Shown: positions 63,714-64,000 of the stretch, piece by piece
Numbering within the stretch: position 1 is the first letter of the stretch
Layout: every line of letters begins with the position of its first letter
DNA from: Polaromonas sp. C04
GTDB lineage: Bacteria > Pseudomonadota > Gammaproteobacteria > Burkholderiales > Burkholderiaceae_C
NCBI RefSeq assembly: GCF_002002705.1
Contig: NZ_MUNS01000031.1
Location: 124,001-188,000, forward strand
Reading direction: 5' to 3'
DNA: 64,000 nucleotides
Made by a program: the position numbers and the translations under genes
The notes under the pieces: generated by a model
Told to the model about the DNA's origin: nothing
The model's database searches: none
What the model saw: only the letters and a program-made list of their open reading frames with translations

Positions 63714-64000
63714 TCATGCCTGGACGGCCTGGACCACGAAGAACTTCGCCACGCGGTCGCCGCTTTCCCATCCGACCGATGTGCCTTTAGGCACGAAAAG
63801 CGCATCACCCGCCTGTGCAGACAACACACTACCATCGGGCGCGGCGAACCGGACACTCCCGTCCAGCAGATGCATGAACTCATTCTGGCGATGCGGGCGG
63901 ACAATCCGGTGATAGGGGGTGGAGTCCCAGGTACCCGCGCTGTACCCCACGCCTTCCTCGGTGAAGACATTTTCGCTGCGGCACTCCGGTGCCGGGCCGA
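63714..64000 (-). CDS. cupin-domain protein, C-terminal part (5' end outside window)
   Basis: The minus-strand frame is open to the window edge (ECRSENVFTEEGVGYSAGTW). YHRIVRPHRQNEFMHLLDGS and AQAGDALFVPKGTSVGW are the cupin motifs. Related to the protein at 54940-55293. The gene continues beyond 64000. Confidence 0.75.
   Translation of the reverse strand, partial: GPAPECRSENVFTEEGVGYSAGTWDSTPYHRIVRPHRQNEFMHLLDGSVRFAAPDGSVLSAQAGDALFVPKGTSVGWESGDRVAKFFVVQAVQA

Noticed and set aside
1-64000. CRISPR arrays, tRNA or rRNA genes, replication origin
   Set aside because: No regularly spaced direct repeats, tRNA-like cloverleaf or rRNA sequence was noticed; no rep or par genes were recognised despite the plasmid-like island.

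Overview
The window reads as a GC-rich betaproteobacterial (Burkholderiales, most likely Comamonadaceae-type) accessory region. The signs are several Bug/TctC solute-binding proteins, phthalate-type Rieske oxygenases with PDR-type reductases, a Comamonas-like 3-hydroxybenzoate 4-monooxygenase, and many insertion sequences. No rRNA, tRNA or CRISPR array was recognised. Family assignments come from reading motifs, not from database searches.

Layout. 1-4.8 kb: the end of an aromatic or acyl-CoA catabolic operon (Rieske oxygenase, reductase, enoyl-CoA hydratase, 3-hydroxyacyl-CoA dehydrogenase, SDR). 4.8-7.6 kb: an ISL3-family element interrupted by an IS256-family element; both keep exact 8-bp target duplications. 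7.6-14.2 kb: IS1182-type remnants, a porin, a GntR regulator, a decayed Bug gene, an acyl-CoA dehydrogenase with a MarR regulator, and the 3' end of a meta-cleavage hydrolase. 14.4-22.8 kb: an intact-looking aromatic operon (IclR regulator; Rieske oxygenase, Bug receptor, bicupin, extradiol dioxygenase, HpcH/HpaI aldolase, reductase, FAH hydrolase), its later genes joined by overlaps. 23.2-26.6 kb: a frameshifted tubulin/FtsZ-like gene, a truncated alpha/beta hydrolase and an intact IS630-family element. 26.7-30 kb: YitT and hemerythrin genes divergent from mobA.

30.2-41.1 kb: a mosaic island, AT-rich in places. It holds a truncated Bug gene, a truncated IS256 copy, two decayed thermonuclease-like genes, a family of ACTTTC-type palindromes, an AcrVA2-like (anti-CRISPR family) gene and about eight unrecognised genes. 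It looks like plasmid or integrative-element cargo. 41.4-44.9 kb: an alpha/beta hydrolase and Bug gene divergent from a LysR regulator; parts of this module recur, truncated, at 24.5-26.5 kb (inverted) and 30.2-30.6 kb (direct). 45.5-48 kb: a Crp/Fnr regulator and a succinate-semialdehyde-type dehydrogenase.

48.2-64 kb: a minus-strand cluster of about 15 genes: cupin, DAO-family oxidoreductase, dipeptide-type ABC importer, second DAO oxidoreductase, cupin, 2-hydroxyacid dehydrogenase, M20 amidohydrolase, then threonine synthase, homoserine-kinase-like protein, KBL and epimerase-type threonine dehydrogenase. The last four could convert homoserine through threonine to glycine and acetyl-CoA, so the cluster may import and degrade a homoserine- or threonine-containing compound. 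This is an inference from gene content.
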